Source of the DNA: Cymbidium sinense
Lineage: Eukaryota; Streptophyta; Magnoliopsida; Asparagales; Orchidaceae
NCBI GenBank assembly: GCA_021442155.1
Contig: CM038214.1
Location: forward strand, 144,556,488 to 144,620,487
DNA: 64,000 bases
Reading direction: 5' to 3'
The stretch's first letter is position 1; each line of letters opens with the position of its first letter. Shown one piece after another: positions 12,235 to 24,560 of this stretch. Both the position numbers and the translations under genes were made by a program. Under the pieces are notes generated by a model, which was given only the letters and a program-made list of their open reading frames with translations, made no database searches and was not told the origin of the DNA.

Positions 12235-12262
12235 AAGGAAGCCCATGTAGGGGTATTTTTTA
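12235..12262 (-). promoter_or_regulatory. LINE 2 3' terminus hairpin, weakened
   Basis: On minus the loop TACAT (12249-12245) is kept between CCCC (12253-12250) and GGG (12244-12242), giving a stem of three, possibly four, pairs. The AATAAA seen in LINEs 1, 4 and 6 is destroyed here by a small deletion (the TTGCCA part is missing). The poly(A) tail follows within ten bases. Confidence 0.5.
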
Positions 12263-15200
12263 CACAAAAAAGGGTTACAAGGTCCTTAAAGGGGATAAAC
12301 TCGACCTACTCAAAAAATTAGCCTAAGGAGTAAATCCCATCTAAGTACATCCAAGAGTAAAAGAAAGCATAAAACAATCAAAAGATACAAGATGATTAAC
12401 ATAATAAGCTAAAGTAAGATTAAGGCCAATGCTAGGATGTGGGAATGTATGATAATGGAGCAGACAAAGAAGGAGAGAGAATCACCTGCAAAGTTATAAT
12501 AAGAGGGAGATTAGAACAGTTAAGGTAATACATACAAAAAGTTAGAAGAAAATAACATAATATGAGTATGTTAAAAAGGAATTGTGATAGAGAAGGCTCA
12601 GGCTCAATCACATCCTGTTGGAGCCGATGCAAGTATGAGCATCCAAACTTCAGAAGGGTTACATCACATGAGCTACTATAACCAATAGGGAGTGAGATCA
12701 TCCGACCATCATAGCCAACAAACTATGAGAAGGAAGCACCCAGTTGTTGATATTCTTATGAGCTTTACACAAACCTAAGCAAAATCATATCTAAAAATAT
12801 AGGTAATTGCTTGAAGGATAAGGAGTCTCATTCAAGAAAAATATCATCAATATAGTCATCTTGACATGAGAATACATAAACATAAGTGAGTGAGCCATCT
12901 TAGCGAGTCTCATGAATAGCCATAGGAAAGAAATTAGTTCAAATAATCCCTCCATAAGAAAATTACAGAGGAGACAACTTGCTGAAAACTTGTTAAATAA
13001 GTCAATGAGCTTATACTTAACACCATCCCAATCACATGATAGGAAACAATCCCCTTATTAATGTTTTGGAGAAAGCAATAGTAAAGGAAGATAGCATAGC
13101 TCAACACAGGGAATGAACGCAAACCAAATAAGCACCAAAAAAATTGTTAGAGCGACTCAATAGCGATTAATTTAATAATAATCAATCAACAATCAATCCA
13201 GAAGAACAAGATAGCAAAAGGCAACAACATAGGAAGGGACTAAACTAGCCATAATACCATTCATTAGTAAATCATAAGGACCACATCAAGGAAAAGCAGG
13301 TGTGCGATCAAAAATAGGAGATAAAATGCACGCAATCGAAGCCAACCCCAAACAAACAACTAATACAAAAACCATAAAAAAATCAACAAGTGAATTGATG
13401 AGTCTCAACATTAAAATCCAAAAATAACAATTTAAGGCAACATCCAAGATAGGAAGATATTACAAATTCAAACTCTCAATCATGGCATGGCAATAATAGA
13501 TAAACAAATAAATAAAGCATAAACAATTATCCCAAGGCGACAAATCGTAGAAATCACCAAAACCCTCACCATGAGAATGTAAAGAGCTTTCGAGAGACCA
13601 AAATCTACAACCAACAAGAAGAGAGGTGACAAGGTAAAACAAAAGGTAAATCTCCAAGACAAGAGACAACCAAAATAGCAAAAACAACATGATGCCACTC
13701 ATCCAGTATAATCAACAATAAAGTTTGACAGATAAAAGAAGAGATGAGAAAAGGTAGATGATGAATTCCAATGATAGGAATGGAATAAACCGGAAGGTGG
13801 TTCAAAGCAAAATCTACCAAGAACTTCAATAGAGACTTGACAAAATAATCCAAAGCCCGAGTGGTGGGTATTGATCCAGATCAAACCAACAAGGTTAAAA
13901 TTAACAAGGCGTCAAGATTCCACCCATAAACATATATAAAGAAGGAAAGGATAGATAATGAATAGCTCCCCACCATAAGCCTATCCGAGTGACATTCGGA
14001 GAAATCAGTCGATTATTAACCATAACCCCAATTAATGATAATAATAACCGGTGGGTTTTTCAATAACCCAATTATTCATATAAGATAAATCATTGCTTAA
14101 TTCCAAGCATAACAAAGAAATGTGCTTCAAGTTGTACATGTTCCAATCATAGCATAGGATGAGAGAACAACAAAAGGAAAAGCAACAACATCCGTGTTAG
14201 CATAATCCAGAAAATAGCAAAGACAATTTTATAGAGTAGCACACAATCTAGATGCACAATGATAATCCCTTGAAAAACTCCAAACTGCTGATCATGGGAA
14301 GCAAGACCAAAAGCAAGACTAGACTATTGAAAAAAATAACACAATTCTATTTACGCAAAGATATTAGTGTAGAGGTGGGATATCCCAAAAATAGCAATAA
14401 AAAAAATTACAACCAAGAGGTGCAATAGTAGTCCTAAGCAAAAGAGATGCCTCAAGGATATTGTACCATTTATCAGATAGACCATTGGTTATATAAGCTA
14501 GAGTAGAATGGTCTTCAGGATTTTCATGATCTCCTCAAAGCAAGAAGGGTGAAAATAATTATAGTAAAGTCCAGCATCAACCCAAATGTTAATAACAAGA
14601 ATAAAAAATGAAACAGAAGGGTGTAAACCAAAGAACCAAAATAAATCCATTCTGCGATATAAGAAGACATCATTAGCGAATTTTAGGATAATAAAGGTCC
14701 AAAACGAACTTGCTAAGGCATGCAAGATGGTAAAAAAACAATAGGAAAAGCGGGAGAAAGTGAGAAAAAATCTCATGACCAGACAAAGTGATTAAAACCA
14801 AATCATAAACAAATCAACAAACAACCATGGCGAAACCAAAAGTAATTAAGCCCAATCCATTCCAGTACAAGGATTTGGACCAAAATAACCATTAAAAGAG
14901 AGACAGTATTACAACTTTCCTTGGGAAAGCATCGAGGTTAAGCATTATAAGCAAGGAAGACTATGAAGAAAGTCCACATGACAACAATCCTTTCAGATAA
15001 GTATTAAAACTTTATGAATTAGGCCTTTAAGGAGGAAAGAGTCCCAAGGAATGTAATCAAAGAAATACTATAATCATCAAAATAAAATACAACCAGATAA
15101 TGCACACTAATCCATTTAGAAGCAACATAGGTAGCAAAATGCCAGCCATATTGTCGAGAGAAAAAAGCGGTTAAAGAAGTTAGTACTAAAATCTAAGCCC

Positions 15201-15585
15201 ATCAAAAGATAACTTCCTCAAATGGATGGTTAATTCTCAGGTTTAGAAATGAATGTATCAATGAAATTAAAGTCCCAAGTGGGATTAGTTATAAAACCAA
15301 ATAGGTAACACAAGGCTCAAGTCCAATTCAAGATATTGATGTGCATATAGTTCAACATCATAATATTGTAAATTCCAAAATAGAATTATTCCAACTAAAG
15401 GAGAAGGAATAAAGATAGCAAGTTATGACAAAGAGCACATGACAACAATGGTATCTATGAGGAGTATGCATAGAGAACACAAGGAAATAGAAAACCAGAA
15501 AGGAGATGAAGAGGAGAATTAGATTCTGAGGTAAGGAAGCCCAAATTGTCCAAGTTAACCGGACAAGTATTTGGGTAATGTAAAT
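12263..15585 (-). other. LINE 2 long 3' region downstream of RNase H
   Basis: About 3.3 kb, A-rich on +, and homologous in patches to the 3' regions of LINEs 1 and 4 (for example the GAGCATCCAAACTTC segment near 12649, also at 35818). Minus-strand frames such as 13460-13702 and 14498-14776 code hydrophobic, unrecognised peptides. Probably a 3' UTR under little constraint. Confidence 0.6.
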
Positions 15586-18500
15586 TGATCAAAGAAGATG
15601 ATCTTGTCTAATCTACTGATTTGCAAGGTAATCAAACAGAGGCGTTACCTTCTTGCCAAACATGAGTGATGGTAAAATTCGGTTGAGAGAAGAGCCCTAG
15701 TTTGCTTGAGGAGGTAAAACAAGCATTGCTCATATTGGTAGAAGTCAAAAGGTCAATCAGAAGAGCATCCACCTATCCAAATATTGAGCCTACCATTTTG
15801 AAGACAAATTTCTAGAGCTTTTGGGACGCCATAAGCTCAAGATAAGGGGATCTGGAAATAAGGGGATAAGCAAATGCACATAGGACTATACCCTTAGAAT
15901 CCCTGAAAATGCCTCCACAACCAGAGCCATTATGAGAGATAGAGCCATCAGTATTAATTTTAATAATATGATCAAGAGGTTTTTCCAAAACCATTCTATC
16001 ATTTTTCGGAGTCTAGAAGGTTGAAGGGTTTATTTATAGATTTACCTTTAAAATGTTTGTGATGAATTAAATTGGCTTTAACAAGTCACAAATTTTGTTT
16101 TAGTTCTAGCAATAATCCTCATGTGATTCATAATCCCGATGTTTAGATTCATTTCGTCCATCCATATGAACCAAATAAGAGTAATGGAGATTATGATTTT
16201 AATATGACCTTTAGTTGCATTGTCAAAGTAAACTTCAAGAAGTTGATATAAAGGAAAAGAACAATTAAAATTGGCGTGTTGAAGATCATCATACCAAATC
16301 CAAATTTTAGAGGCAATAGCCCCATTAACAAAAACATGGTTAACATTCTCAATATGAGAACAACATTGACATTTAGAGGGTAAATAAAACCCTTTACCCC
16401 ACAACAAAGAGTCAACAGAATAAAGTTTTTTAGGATACAAGTTAGAAATAGAGTAAGAAGGGGATATTGTTATTCCAAATTTTGGAGAACACAATAGAAG
16501 AATCTGAGTGTCTTTAGTGTGAAGCCACACATTTTAAGGTTGAAATCCCCATTATGAGATATCTTAAAGATAATGTCATCATGATTGTTAGGAGTGATGG
16601 AATATTAGTAATCATATTTAAGAAAGTGGAAGGAATAGAATCGAATCTTATTAGTGTTCCACTTGTGGTTTTGCGAGAATGAATTAACTCTAATAGAAGT
16701 GAGTGGTGAGTAAGTCATCAATGGATCCACAACCACTCAATTGTCTTGCCAAATTGCAGTTTATGCCCCAAAAAATTAAGGATTCGCATCCCATTTGAGA
16801 ACAAAGTCTTCTCCACATGAGAATCACCCGATTTAAAGGGACAAATGAGAGGATGTCTACCCAATATTTAGGTCATGAAATTCACCCAAAGACTATTTTT
16901 GCTCTAAAATTCCACCAAAGTTATAGGAGAAGGCATTGATAACTTCTTTGATGGATTTACATCCGGACCTCCCTCTTCAAGAAGACCACAACTTTTAGAC
17001 CAAGATGACCGGTGCATTCTTTTAGAGGAGGTATTGGTTCCCCAAAATTTGTTTAAGAGATGCTCAATTCTATTGATGGTAGAGTTGGTAGGCACAATGG
17101 TTTGAAGAAGGTATATAGGCATGGAATTTAGAGTGCTCTTGATCAAGGTAAGCCTACCACGAAGAGAGTAAATGAAATTCCCAAACCAAGATTTTGTTAG
17201 AAATTTTTTGAATTAGATCATCAAAAGGTGTGATCTTTTTTGGCCTTTAAAAGTGGAGCCCAAGGTAATTAAGAGGAGTTGATTTTGCTTAATTAGTAAT
17301 TGGATATTTGGTTAAGTCTATTAGGAGGAATCTTAGTTGAAGGAATAAAACCATTTTCCTTCATTAAGAAAAAGACCACTAACTTTACCAAAATCATTTA
17401 GGAGGTTCTTAATGGTTTTAACATGTTGAAGGAGCCGTTGAAGATAATGAAATCATCAAAGCTAAGGAAATAGGAAACCTCCATGAGTTTTAAAAGACAT
17501 ATTAGGATTATTAGTGAAAAGATCATTAAGGCTCTTAGATAGGTATTCAATAGCGATGACAAAAAGAGAAGGTGATAGTGGGTCACCTTGCCTTAAACCA
17601 TGGCTTGAAGGAAAGAAACCTATGGACTCACCATTCATGATAACGAAAACCGACATTAAGATACACCTTTTTTATCGATAAAACTATCGAAAACCAAACA
17701 AATTCAAAATTTGAAAGAAAATCCCATGAGAGATTGTCAAAGGCTTTAGCGATGTCAGTTTGAATAAGATGTTGCCTCCTCTAGAAGGGACATCAATGTC
17801 ATGAACCTCTTGAGCAAGAAGAATATTATCGATATTGTTCTGTTTAACAAAACCAGTTTGGTTTGGGAGATGATTTTAGGAAGCAAAGGGCTAAGCCTAT
17901 TATTTATTAATTTAGCAATGAGTTTTGAAAAAGGTGCAAAGATGTCTAAAATTTGATTGATTGTTAGTTTTGGAAATAAGGACAATAGAAGTGCTTGAAA
18001 AGTATTTGGGAATAGGATTGCCATCAAAGAAATCAATAACTTGGGTGTTTTAATAAATGGCCAATCTTGAAAAGTGGGTGGTATAGCCGTGGGAGACCAT
18101 GAGTGTTCATGTTCTTAAGAGTATTACTAATCTCCTCTTCGAAAGGACATATAGTGAGTAAATGATTATCCTCACTATTAATCAAAGAAGGGATAAGATA
18201 GGTGTTTGATAAAGTTCCCGGCAACGGATTAGAATTTAATAAAGTTTGGAAATGATTTATGCAGAATCCTTAATATCATTGTTATCGGTTATCCATTCAC
18301 CATTAGAGTTCTTTATTTTCTTAATCGAGTTTAAGGCTTTTCGTTTATTACAAATGGCATGAAAATACATGTTTTCTGCCAATAATATGTTTGCTTGCGG
18401 CTTTTTTGGCGTAGGTTTCTTCCATGTTTTGATAATTAACCAAGTTATTCTGGCAATGTTCAACTCCTCAAGTTTAGGATCAGTTGAGAGACCTCTTCAA

Positions 18501-19384
18501 GAGAACAAACCTCTTGTTCCATAGCTTTAAGATTTGTGAAAAGGTTTTTAAAATGTGTTTGTTCCACCAATTGAGATTTTGTTTAAGTCTTTTGAGCTTA
18601 AGCCAAAGATGAGTCATACCTTTAAATTATCCAGGAAAATAGGGGCCATCCAATTAGTGAGAGCGACATTGGTGAAGTCACTATGTTGGGTCCACATATT
18701 TTGAAATCACGAAAGGAGAGAGTAGGCGGGTTAGGGGATTTTGAAGGAAATCAAAAGAGGAGCATGGTGGAGACAAAGTTGCTCAAATGCTCAATGGTAG
18801 GCCACTGATTGATCCAAAGAGAATTAAAGAGGGTCCTATCAAGACGCGTTGCCAAAGTCTAGAGTTGTGCCACGTGAAGTTAGACCCAGTGAAACCAATG
18901 TCGATCAGATTGCAATCAAGGATCATATTTGAGAAGTCCTCCATGGAATGAAGGTTAGGAGAACATCCTCCCTTCTTTCCGAACTAGCTATGATAGTATT
19001 GAAATCACCTCCAACCAACCAGGGAAGGTTAGCCGAGGAAGCGAAGGTAAGTGATTCAAAGGATGTTCCTACCGACTCTATTACAAGAAGCATAGATAAA
19101 AAAGAGCCAAAAGCGATAAGTCACCTAAGGAGATTTTGACATTAACCAATTGGTCAAGATCATCAATGATAAAATGGTGATGTGCCAAAAGCACCAAATT
19201 TTATTATTAAGATTAAAGAAGAAATTATGAAAGCCAAGGGATCTAGCAACAAAAGCAATCTTAGAAGAATTAATGAAGGGTTCAGTAAGAACAAGTAACT
19301 TGATATTATGAACATGACACAGACTCCTAACACGATTGCGAAGAGACCCACAACCCGGATATTCCAAATAAGAAAATTAATCAT
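15586..19384 (-). pseudogene. LINE 2 ORF2 (endonuclease-reverse transcriptase-RNase H), broken
   Basis: It starts at ATG 19384 with MINFLIWNIR, the classic endonuclease N-terminus with its catalytic Asn; a frameshift follows. GGDFN lies at ~18989-19029. The reverse transcriptase block [14 protein letters not shown] is intact in 17462-17656. The active-site box reads SF-DDFIIF because the Ala codon of FADD is deleted in frame (~17450-17465). EGGPDVNP and WSKSC remnants lie at 16904-17146. The zf-RVT region (16078-16530, 150 codons open) has LPSKCQCCSHIENVNHV. RNase H INTDGSISHNGSGCGG lies at 15812-15994. The missing Ala in the catalytic box and the many frameshifts mean it cannot be active. 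Confidence 0.85.
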
Positions 19385-19446
19385 AAGGGGATACAGGAAG
19401 GAAAAAGAAAAAAAGAAAGGAAAGAGAAGAGAGAAATGATGACACA

Positions 19447-20862
19447 TTACTTGTGTGGGGTGGAAGAAGAGCGAGTGGTTCTAGTGAGGTTATTATTAGA
19501 AAATTTTTCTTTGTAGGGTTTTTTATTTTTAACAATTTGAAAGGTCTATCAAGTCCAAATTATCTCCATCAGTGATAGATTTTGGGTTCAATAGTAGAAG
19601 AATCTATCAATGTTTTAGAAGAGGGATTTCACCTTCTTCCATATCGGATAGTGAAATTGGGTTCAATTGATTATCACTCACGAAGGGAAATAGATGGGAA
19701 GTTCTAACACCATTCATAATACAAATATCTTTCTCAATATATTCTGAAGCCATAGGGTCATCATTATTTTGGTCCATTATATGATTCTCATTCAAATTGT
19801 TTAATTGGGTGTCCAATATAAGGCTACCATTCAGATTTTCAGTAGGTTTTAAATGAAGCAAAGAGCTATCATGGGAAATCAAATTATTACTAGTAGGGAT
19901 GAGGTTAGGTAAGTTACCATTGATATCATCACACCCCTCAATGGCAGTTTTAGTACCATGGTCAGAGGGTTTTCCACTAGACAGATCTAGGAGGTGTAGG
20001 GAGGAGAGGTTCTTTTGAGTATTTTTAGGCACATATGCTAGAGTAGTGGTTTTCCAGTTCCATTAATGGTATTCATATTACGTGGTAAATTTTTTTAGTT
20101 AGGATGAAGCACAAAGCATCTTTGAGTGATCGTGCAGTGAATCTTGCAATGAGTGCAAAAAAGAAAATTTTCAAATTGACTTTTTGATATCCAAATTTTT
20201 TGAAGCCAATCAAACCTCTTTGGGATATTTTTTTGTGATGTCTATCTCAACGAGAATCTGACAGATGGCCTAGATCTAGTGGCGTTGCTTGGTCTATTTG
20301 GAGAGGCCTACCAAAAGGCATAGCAAACAAAACTTGATGAGTGACATAGTGTATTGATGTTAGGAAAGGCAAGCCAAAGAGGGACAATGGGAGATTCCTC
20401 TTTGACATCAAGAGGCGACCATTTCAATAGCATTTGACAATTATGCACAAAATAAGAACGATGGCGAAAACCCGAGTAGTCTAAATCATTGAGAGTTGAA
20501 TAAGAATGTGGCGGGATCGATCAGATAGAGAAAGTACGATAATTTTAAACTATGAAAGAAAGGAATATTATCAAGAGTCGGCATCTAAGGGAGAATTTAC
20601 CCACCAAAGCGAACTCGAAGGGCTTAGCAAGTTTCTCAACATCCTGATTTGAACACATTACTGCCGGTAATCCATGATAAGATGTCGATATGAGATTAAC
20701 CGAAGAATTTGAGTGAGAGATCTTACCAGATAGAGCATCTTTGAATGATTTAACAACAGGTGCATTACCAGGTGCAATCGAATCCAGAAAACCTATAGAG
20801 TCAGTGAGCAAAGTTGGTGCCGGTGCATCAGAAGCGGCGAGGAGAGACCGAGCCTCCACCAT
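19447..20862 (-). pseudogene. LINE 2 ORF1 (DUF4283-like), broken
   Basis: Chosen start: ATG at 20862 (MVEARSLLAAS); a TGA lies in frame just upstream. The N-terminal 105-codon frame reaches VEKLAKPFEFALVGKFSL, which matches the corresponding part of LINEs 3 and 5 (VDVEKLAK). The DUF4283 and zinc-knuckle parts (20100-20450) are spread over shifted frames. The acidic, Asn/Ser-rich C-terminal portion is open at 19607-20032, and the end TRTTRSSSTPHK stops at 19447-19449. Very similar in order and C-terminal motif to LINE 1 ORF1. Confidence 0.85.
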
Positions 20863-21020
20863 TGATCTAATCCAAGGATGTCACATCAGGGATCGCGCTC
20901 AGGAGAAAGCATCTGAGGTCAATTACCCAAGAACGGCCAATCCACCGAGGGGAATGCAAAATTGCCAGAGAGGGACCGCAGCCGAGAGGGAGGAGCATGT
21001 TTTTTCTAGGTGTTTTTGTT
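20863..21020 (-). promoter_or_regulatory. LINE 2 5' UTR
   Basis: About 160 bp of GC-richer sequence upstream of ORF1, unlike the surrounding repeats and unlike the 5' ends of LINEs 3 and 5, which share a different 5' leader. L1-like elements usually carry an internal promoter in the 5' UTR; nothing here proves promoter activity. Confidence 0.5.
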
Positions 21021-21130
21021 ATTTAAGGGTTTAGGGTTTAGTGTTTAGGGTTTAGGGTTTAGGGTTTAAGTTTTAGGTTTTAGGGTTTAGGGTTTAGGGT
21101 TCATGTTTTATTTTAGGGTTTAAGGTTTTT
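21021..21130 (+). repeat. Telomere-like repeat tract between LINE 2 and GRP copy 3
   Basis: A short tract with several near-canonical TTTAGGG units (around 21028-21110), directly at the LINE 2 5' end and leading into the A-rich 3' end of GRP copy 3. Confidence 0.85.
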
Positions 21131-21593
21131 GGTTTTTTTTAATAGAAAATAAATTCAGATTCAATATTTCATCTTTTTGATTTCATAAACCAAGTAAGAC
21201 CTCATGTTTTTAAAGACACAAGCGACGACATAGATAAAACATGAGCACACATCAACTAATCAAAACTAGATAATTAGAACCATCTCTACTATAAAGACAT
21301 AGTTCCATAAGCAGCAGATTAGATGGCTATTCTTCAGTTTCTCCAATTCCCATCAAAGCCACCCCAGCTTCTCAAGCAGTGGGATCCACCATCATATCCC
21401 CCGATCTCTCCCTTCGCCACCACCATGGATGTAACCTTCATTGCTCCACCCACTTCCATAGCCACCATAGCTCCAACCACCACCTCCATATCCACAAGCA
21501 CCTCAAGATTCATCCATCACTGATAAGCCTCCACCTCCATCAGATCTAGGCGACGGTTGGCGATGATGTTCTAGTGAAGGTTCTACCCATTAT
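21131..21593 (-). pseudogene. GRP7-like fragment, copy 3
   Basis: Same fragment: RRM end, glycine-rich tail and 3' UTR. Small deletions in the glycine-rich part and in the RRM-proximal part break the frame. On + it ends CTACCCATTATT before AAGGTTTATG, a decayed form of the common 5' junction. The 3' UTR portion keeps the GAGCACACAT and AGACACAAGCGACGACAT blocks found in other copies. Pseudogene. Confidence 0.85.
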
Positions 21594-21850
21594 TAAGGTT
21601 TATGTTTATGTTTAGGTTTATTAGGTTTTAGGGTTTTGGATTTATTATTTATTTATTTTTATGTTTATTTTTTAGGTTTAGGTTAATATTTAGTTTTTAT
21701 TTTATTTAGTTTTAAGTTTATTTTATTTTTATTTTACATTTAGTTTTTATTTTATTTAGGCTTTTTATTCTTAGGTTTATTTTATTTTTTTGGATTAAGG
21801 TTTAGGGTTTAAGGTTTAGGGTTTATTGTTTAGGCTTTAGGGTTTAGGGG
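21594..21850 (+). repeat. Degenerate telomere-like repeat tract
   Basis: T-rich variants for ~200 bp, then several TTTAGGG-like units up to 21850. It ends abruptly at GATATCTTGGGGG, where a plus-strand LINE fragment begins. Confidence 0.8.
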
Positions 21851-22055
21851 ATATCTTGGGGGATTAACTCTGGTACCTCTTTCTTTTGGCAAGATAACTG
21901 GAGGAGGTGGGTTTGATGACTTACTTTCCACTACTTTATTAAAGTGAACTCTTTTTGGCAGAATAATATGTGGAACAATTGTAAGCTTATTGATTATATT
22001 CCTTTCTCTCTTTAAATAAGCTTACTACTATTCTTATCATTCCTAGGTTCTAAGT
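21851..22055 (+). mobile_element. Reversed LINE fragment (ORF2, between reverse transcriptase and zf-RVT)
   Basis: About 205 bp in the sense orientation on the + strand, the only LINE piece in this orientation. It matches the reverse complement of LINE 4 at ~38465-38690 and LINE 1 at ~7360-7500: the segment coding GTSFFWQDNW, followed by a spacer, KVNSFW and WNN. No poly(A) tail and no other LINE domain adjoin it. It is therefore a rearrangement product and not an insertion by target-primed reverse transcription. Confidence 0.8.
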
Positions 22056-22525
22056 GATAGTTGGTCACTACAATAAGCCCCTAACAGAGAATAACAAAGG
22101 AAGGAAGATCGGTTCTCCTTCCACATTAACAAGTCATAACATCAATCTGAGAGTCTCTATAGAGCGCTCATGGAATCAAATAATTTCCTATAAACAAAGG
22201 AAGGAAGATTGGTTAAGATCATCTCAAGGGGAAAAAAACTACTAACTAATAATAATAAACAGTCTCAAAGAAATCTTCAAGTGGCTATATCAATTATAAT
22301 GAGGTTGTCAGAAACGTATTCATGCCAACACTAAAATCAAAACCCTAAACCGTAAACCCTAAACCCTAAACCCTAAAACCTCATAACATAAATAGTCTCA
22401 AAGAAATCTTCAAGTGGTTGTATCAATTCTAAATGTTCCAACAACTTATTTAGCTACTAAACTATATATTATTTTACTTTGTGAGAATTGTGAAAGATCG
22501 GTTAAGATCATCTCAAGGTGGAAAA
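22056..22525. other. Rearranged patch with unidentified sequence and local duplications
   Basis: No protein family is recognised. A 40-bp segment (AGTCTCAAAGAAATCTTCAA and onward) occurs twice, at ~22258-22299 and ~22391-22431. GGTTAAGATCATCTCAAGG occurs at ~22211 and ~22500, and AAAGGAAGGAAGAT at ~22093 and ~22197. Between the two 40-bp copies lies a reversed telomere-like run. Together with the reversed LINE piece just upstream, this marks a complex break-and-repair site. Confidence 0.65.
22299..22384 (-). repeat. Short insert with reversed telomere-like run (CCCTAAA on +)
   Basis: At 22341-22379 the + strand reads five CCCTAAA-like units, opposite to every long tract in the window. The insert is bounded by an inverted 8-bp repeat, ATGAGGTT (22299-22306) and AACCTCAT (22377-22384), and outside that by the 40-bp direct repeats. 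Much purer than nearby repeats, so possibly younger. Confidence 0.75.
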
Positions 22526-24019
22526 ATACATATCAGCATCCAAACTTCATAAGAAGGGTTACGATCATATGTAATGCTAGCAACCAAAGAGAGGTGTTGA
22601 GTAACATCATAGCCATCATTGCGAGCATACCTGATACCTGCAACCATCCAAGGCAAGCAGTCCATAGTGATGCAGTCATGCACTAAACAAATAGAGAAAA
22701 CAACCAACTAGTAGCCATTAAGCAAGAAACCCACCAACTAAAACCCACAATAGGCCAATCACATAAAGCCAACAACCCATAAGTTATTACAATATCATTG
22801 GCCAAGCTAATGGAATCAAGCAGTAACACCATAAAACCACCACCAGCATACATGAACAAGTGAAAAACCAAGACCAGCACACACAAAAGGAAGCCAATGG
22901 CAGCCACCGACCACCAAAAGGCAAAAATCCCATTTTAGAAGGATCAACACAGGTTCGGCCACCATAGCAAAAGGCTGCAACAAATTGGCCAGGAAGATGA
23001 AGAAAATAATTAATAAAGAGAAAGGTATCCAACTAAGATTCCAAGGATAACTAAAAGTCCTCCCACCAAAGTAGCTAAATAAAACATCCATAAGGTGGCC
23101 ACCAGAGAATAGCCCATCATTAGTAACCAACAAAGGAAAGATCCCCATCAGCCAAGGAAAAGAAAAAAACTAGCAAAACACACAATAAAGAAACAACCAA
23201 CCAATCCAACTAGCCAACATAGCCTCTTAGCCAACCACGACAGCAACAGAAAACCCATGTCAATGTAAAGGCCTACAGTAGGCATCAAGCCAAAATCACC
23301 CAAGATAGCCAAGAAAATAATAGCCACCAAAAAGCCCCCAACTAGCCAACCTAGAACAATAGCCAAACCCAAAGTGACTGCAGCCAAGAGAGGAAGGCTA
23401 AAAATAGGAGGAGGACAAAACCAAAACCAAAAGAAACAAAATAGAATCAACAAAATTGACTACCAAGGCTCAATCAACAAGATAAAGAAAGTAATAGCCA
23501 AAAAAAAACCTCCACCATTCAAAGATGAGCTAAACCACCAATAGTCCAAAAAGGAAAAATAAAATAACCAACTAGCTAAAACCTAACCAGCCAACACTGC
23601 CAATCAACCCAACCAGCAAACAAAACCACTCATTCAACCATCACAATAGGAGATCCAAAACAAGTAATGAGAAATTAGACTTGAAATGAGGCAAAACTCA
23701 TATAAGAGGAAAAACCAACAGTAGACAAAGCCACAACCCAATAGGAGGTTATCAAAAATAGCTAAGGAAAAAAATGTTGTAAAAACCCAAACAGGAAAAT
23801 AGTAGCAACTAGGCTGAAAAAATAAATCAACTGAGGCTGCAATGATAATAACCACCAGGGAGTAAACACCAGGTCAACCAAAAAGTAAAAGGTCAAAAGT
23901 AACAACTAGCTTCAGCTAAAGAGAGAAAATAAGAAAATAAGCACAACCCAAAGAGGGTTTAACAAAGTGCAAACAAAAGCAAAGGCACATAAAAAACCAA
24001 CAAAAAAGAAACCAAGCCA
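22526..24019 (-). other. LINE 3 3' region (truncated)
   Basis: A/C-rich on + with many CCAACCA and CCAACTAGCC words. Several overlapping minus-strand frames (22683-22907, 22787-23032, 22816-23148, 23148-23453, 23634-23855) encode hydrophobic peptides rich in Phe, Leu, Val and Trp. None matches a family I know. Only the distal GAGCATCCAAACTTC part is clearly shared with other copies. Confidence 0.55.
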
Positions 24020-24560
24020 AGAAATTATAATCTGAGATAAGGCAGTCTAGTATTATCCAGATTAACCAAGCCTCTTAATAGTTTAGGCAATGTTTGGTTG
24101 TCAAATAAAGTGAACTCAGTTAAGTTCACACCAAAATTAGTAAATAAATCAGCACAAGCATTACCTTCATGAAGGATGTGGGAAATTTTAAAACAAACTT
24201 GAGAAATAAGATTTTTTGTATGATTAAGAGATACAATAATTCAAGATTCCCATTTATATTGGAATTAAGCATGTATAGAAGCAATAGAGAATCAACTTCA
24301 ATCCATATGTTGAGAAAACCTCTATTCAAATAAGTTTCAATAGCTTTATTAACAGCCATAAACAAAAATAACATGCTTTTGAGGATATGCAAAAGCAAAA
24401 ATGACAGTACCTTTAGAATCCTTAAGGATACCACCATAGCCAAATTTATTGGAAGCTATAGAACCATCAGTATTCACTTTAATCAAGTTATTTTTAGGTT
24501 TGATCCAATGGATAATCCTAGCACCTTTATATAGGTCCAAGTCAAGAAAAATGATACCCA
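24020..24560 (-). pseudogene. LINE 3 ORF2 RNase H domain
   Basis: Two overlapping minus frames hold the domain: NTDGS with the first catalytic Asp, and, after a shift near 24400, the AVNKAIE helix with the second acidic position and EVDSLLLL with the third. One frameshift aside, the core is readable, better than in LINE 1. Confidence 0.8.

Larger units (their letters stand above)
12223..21020 (-). mobile_element. LINE 2: L1-like retrotransposon, full-length layout, degenerate
   Basis: Same organisation as LINE 1, with T12 (12223-12234; poly(A) on minus) directly against CCCTAAACCC. ORF1 starts near 20862, and ~160 bp of GC-richer 5' sequence (20863-21020) precedes it, so this copy keeps a 5' UTR that LINE 1 lacks. 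The 5' end passes into TTTAAGGGTTTAGGG. Both ORFs have frameshifts and small deletions. Closest in the window to LINEs 1 and 4. Total length ~8.8 kb, long for a plant LINE because of the 3' region. Confidence 0.9.
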
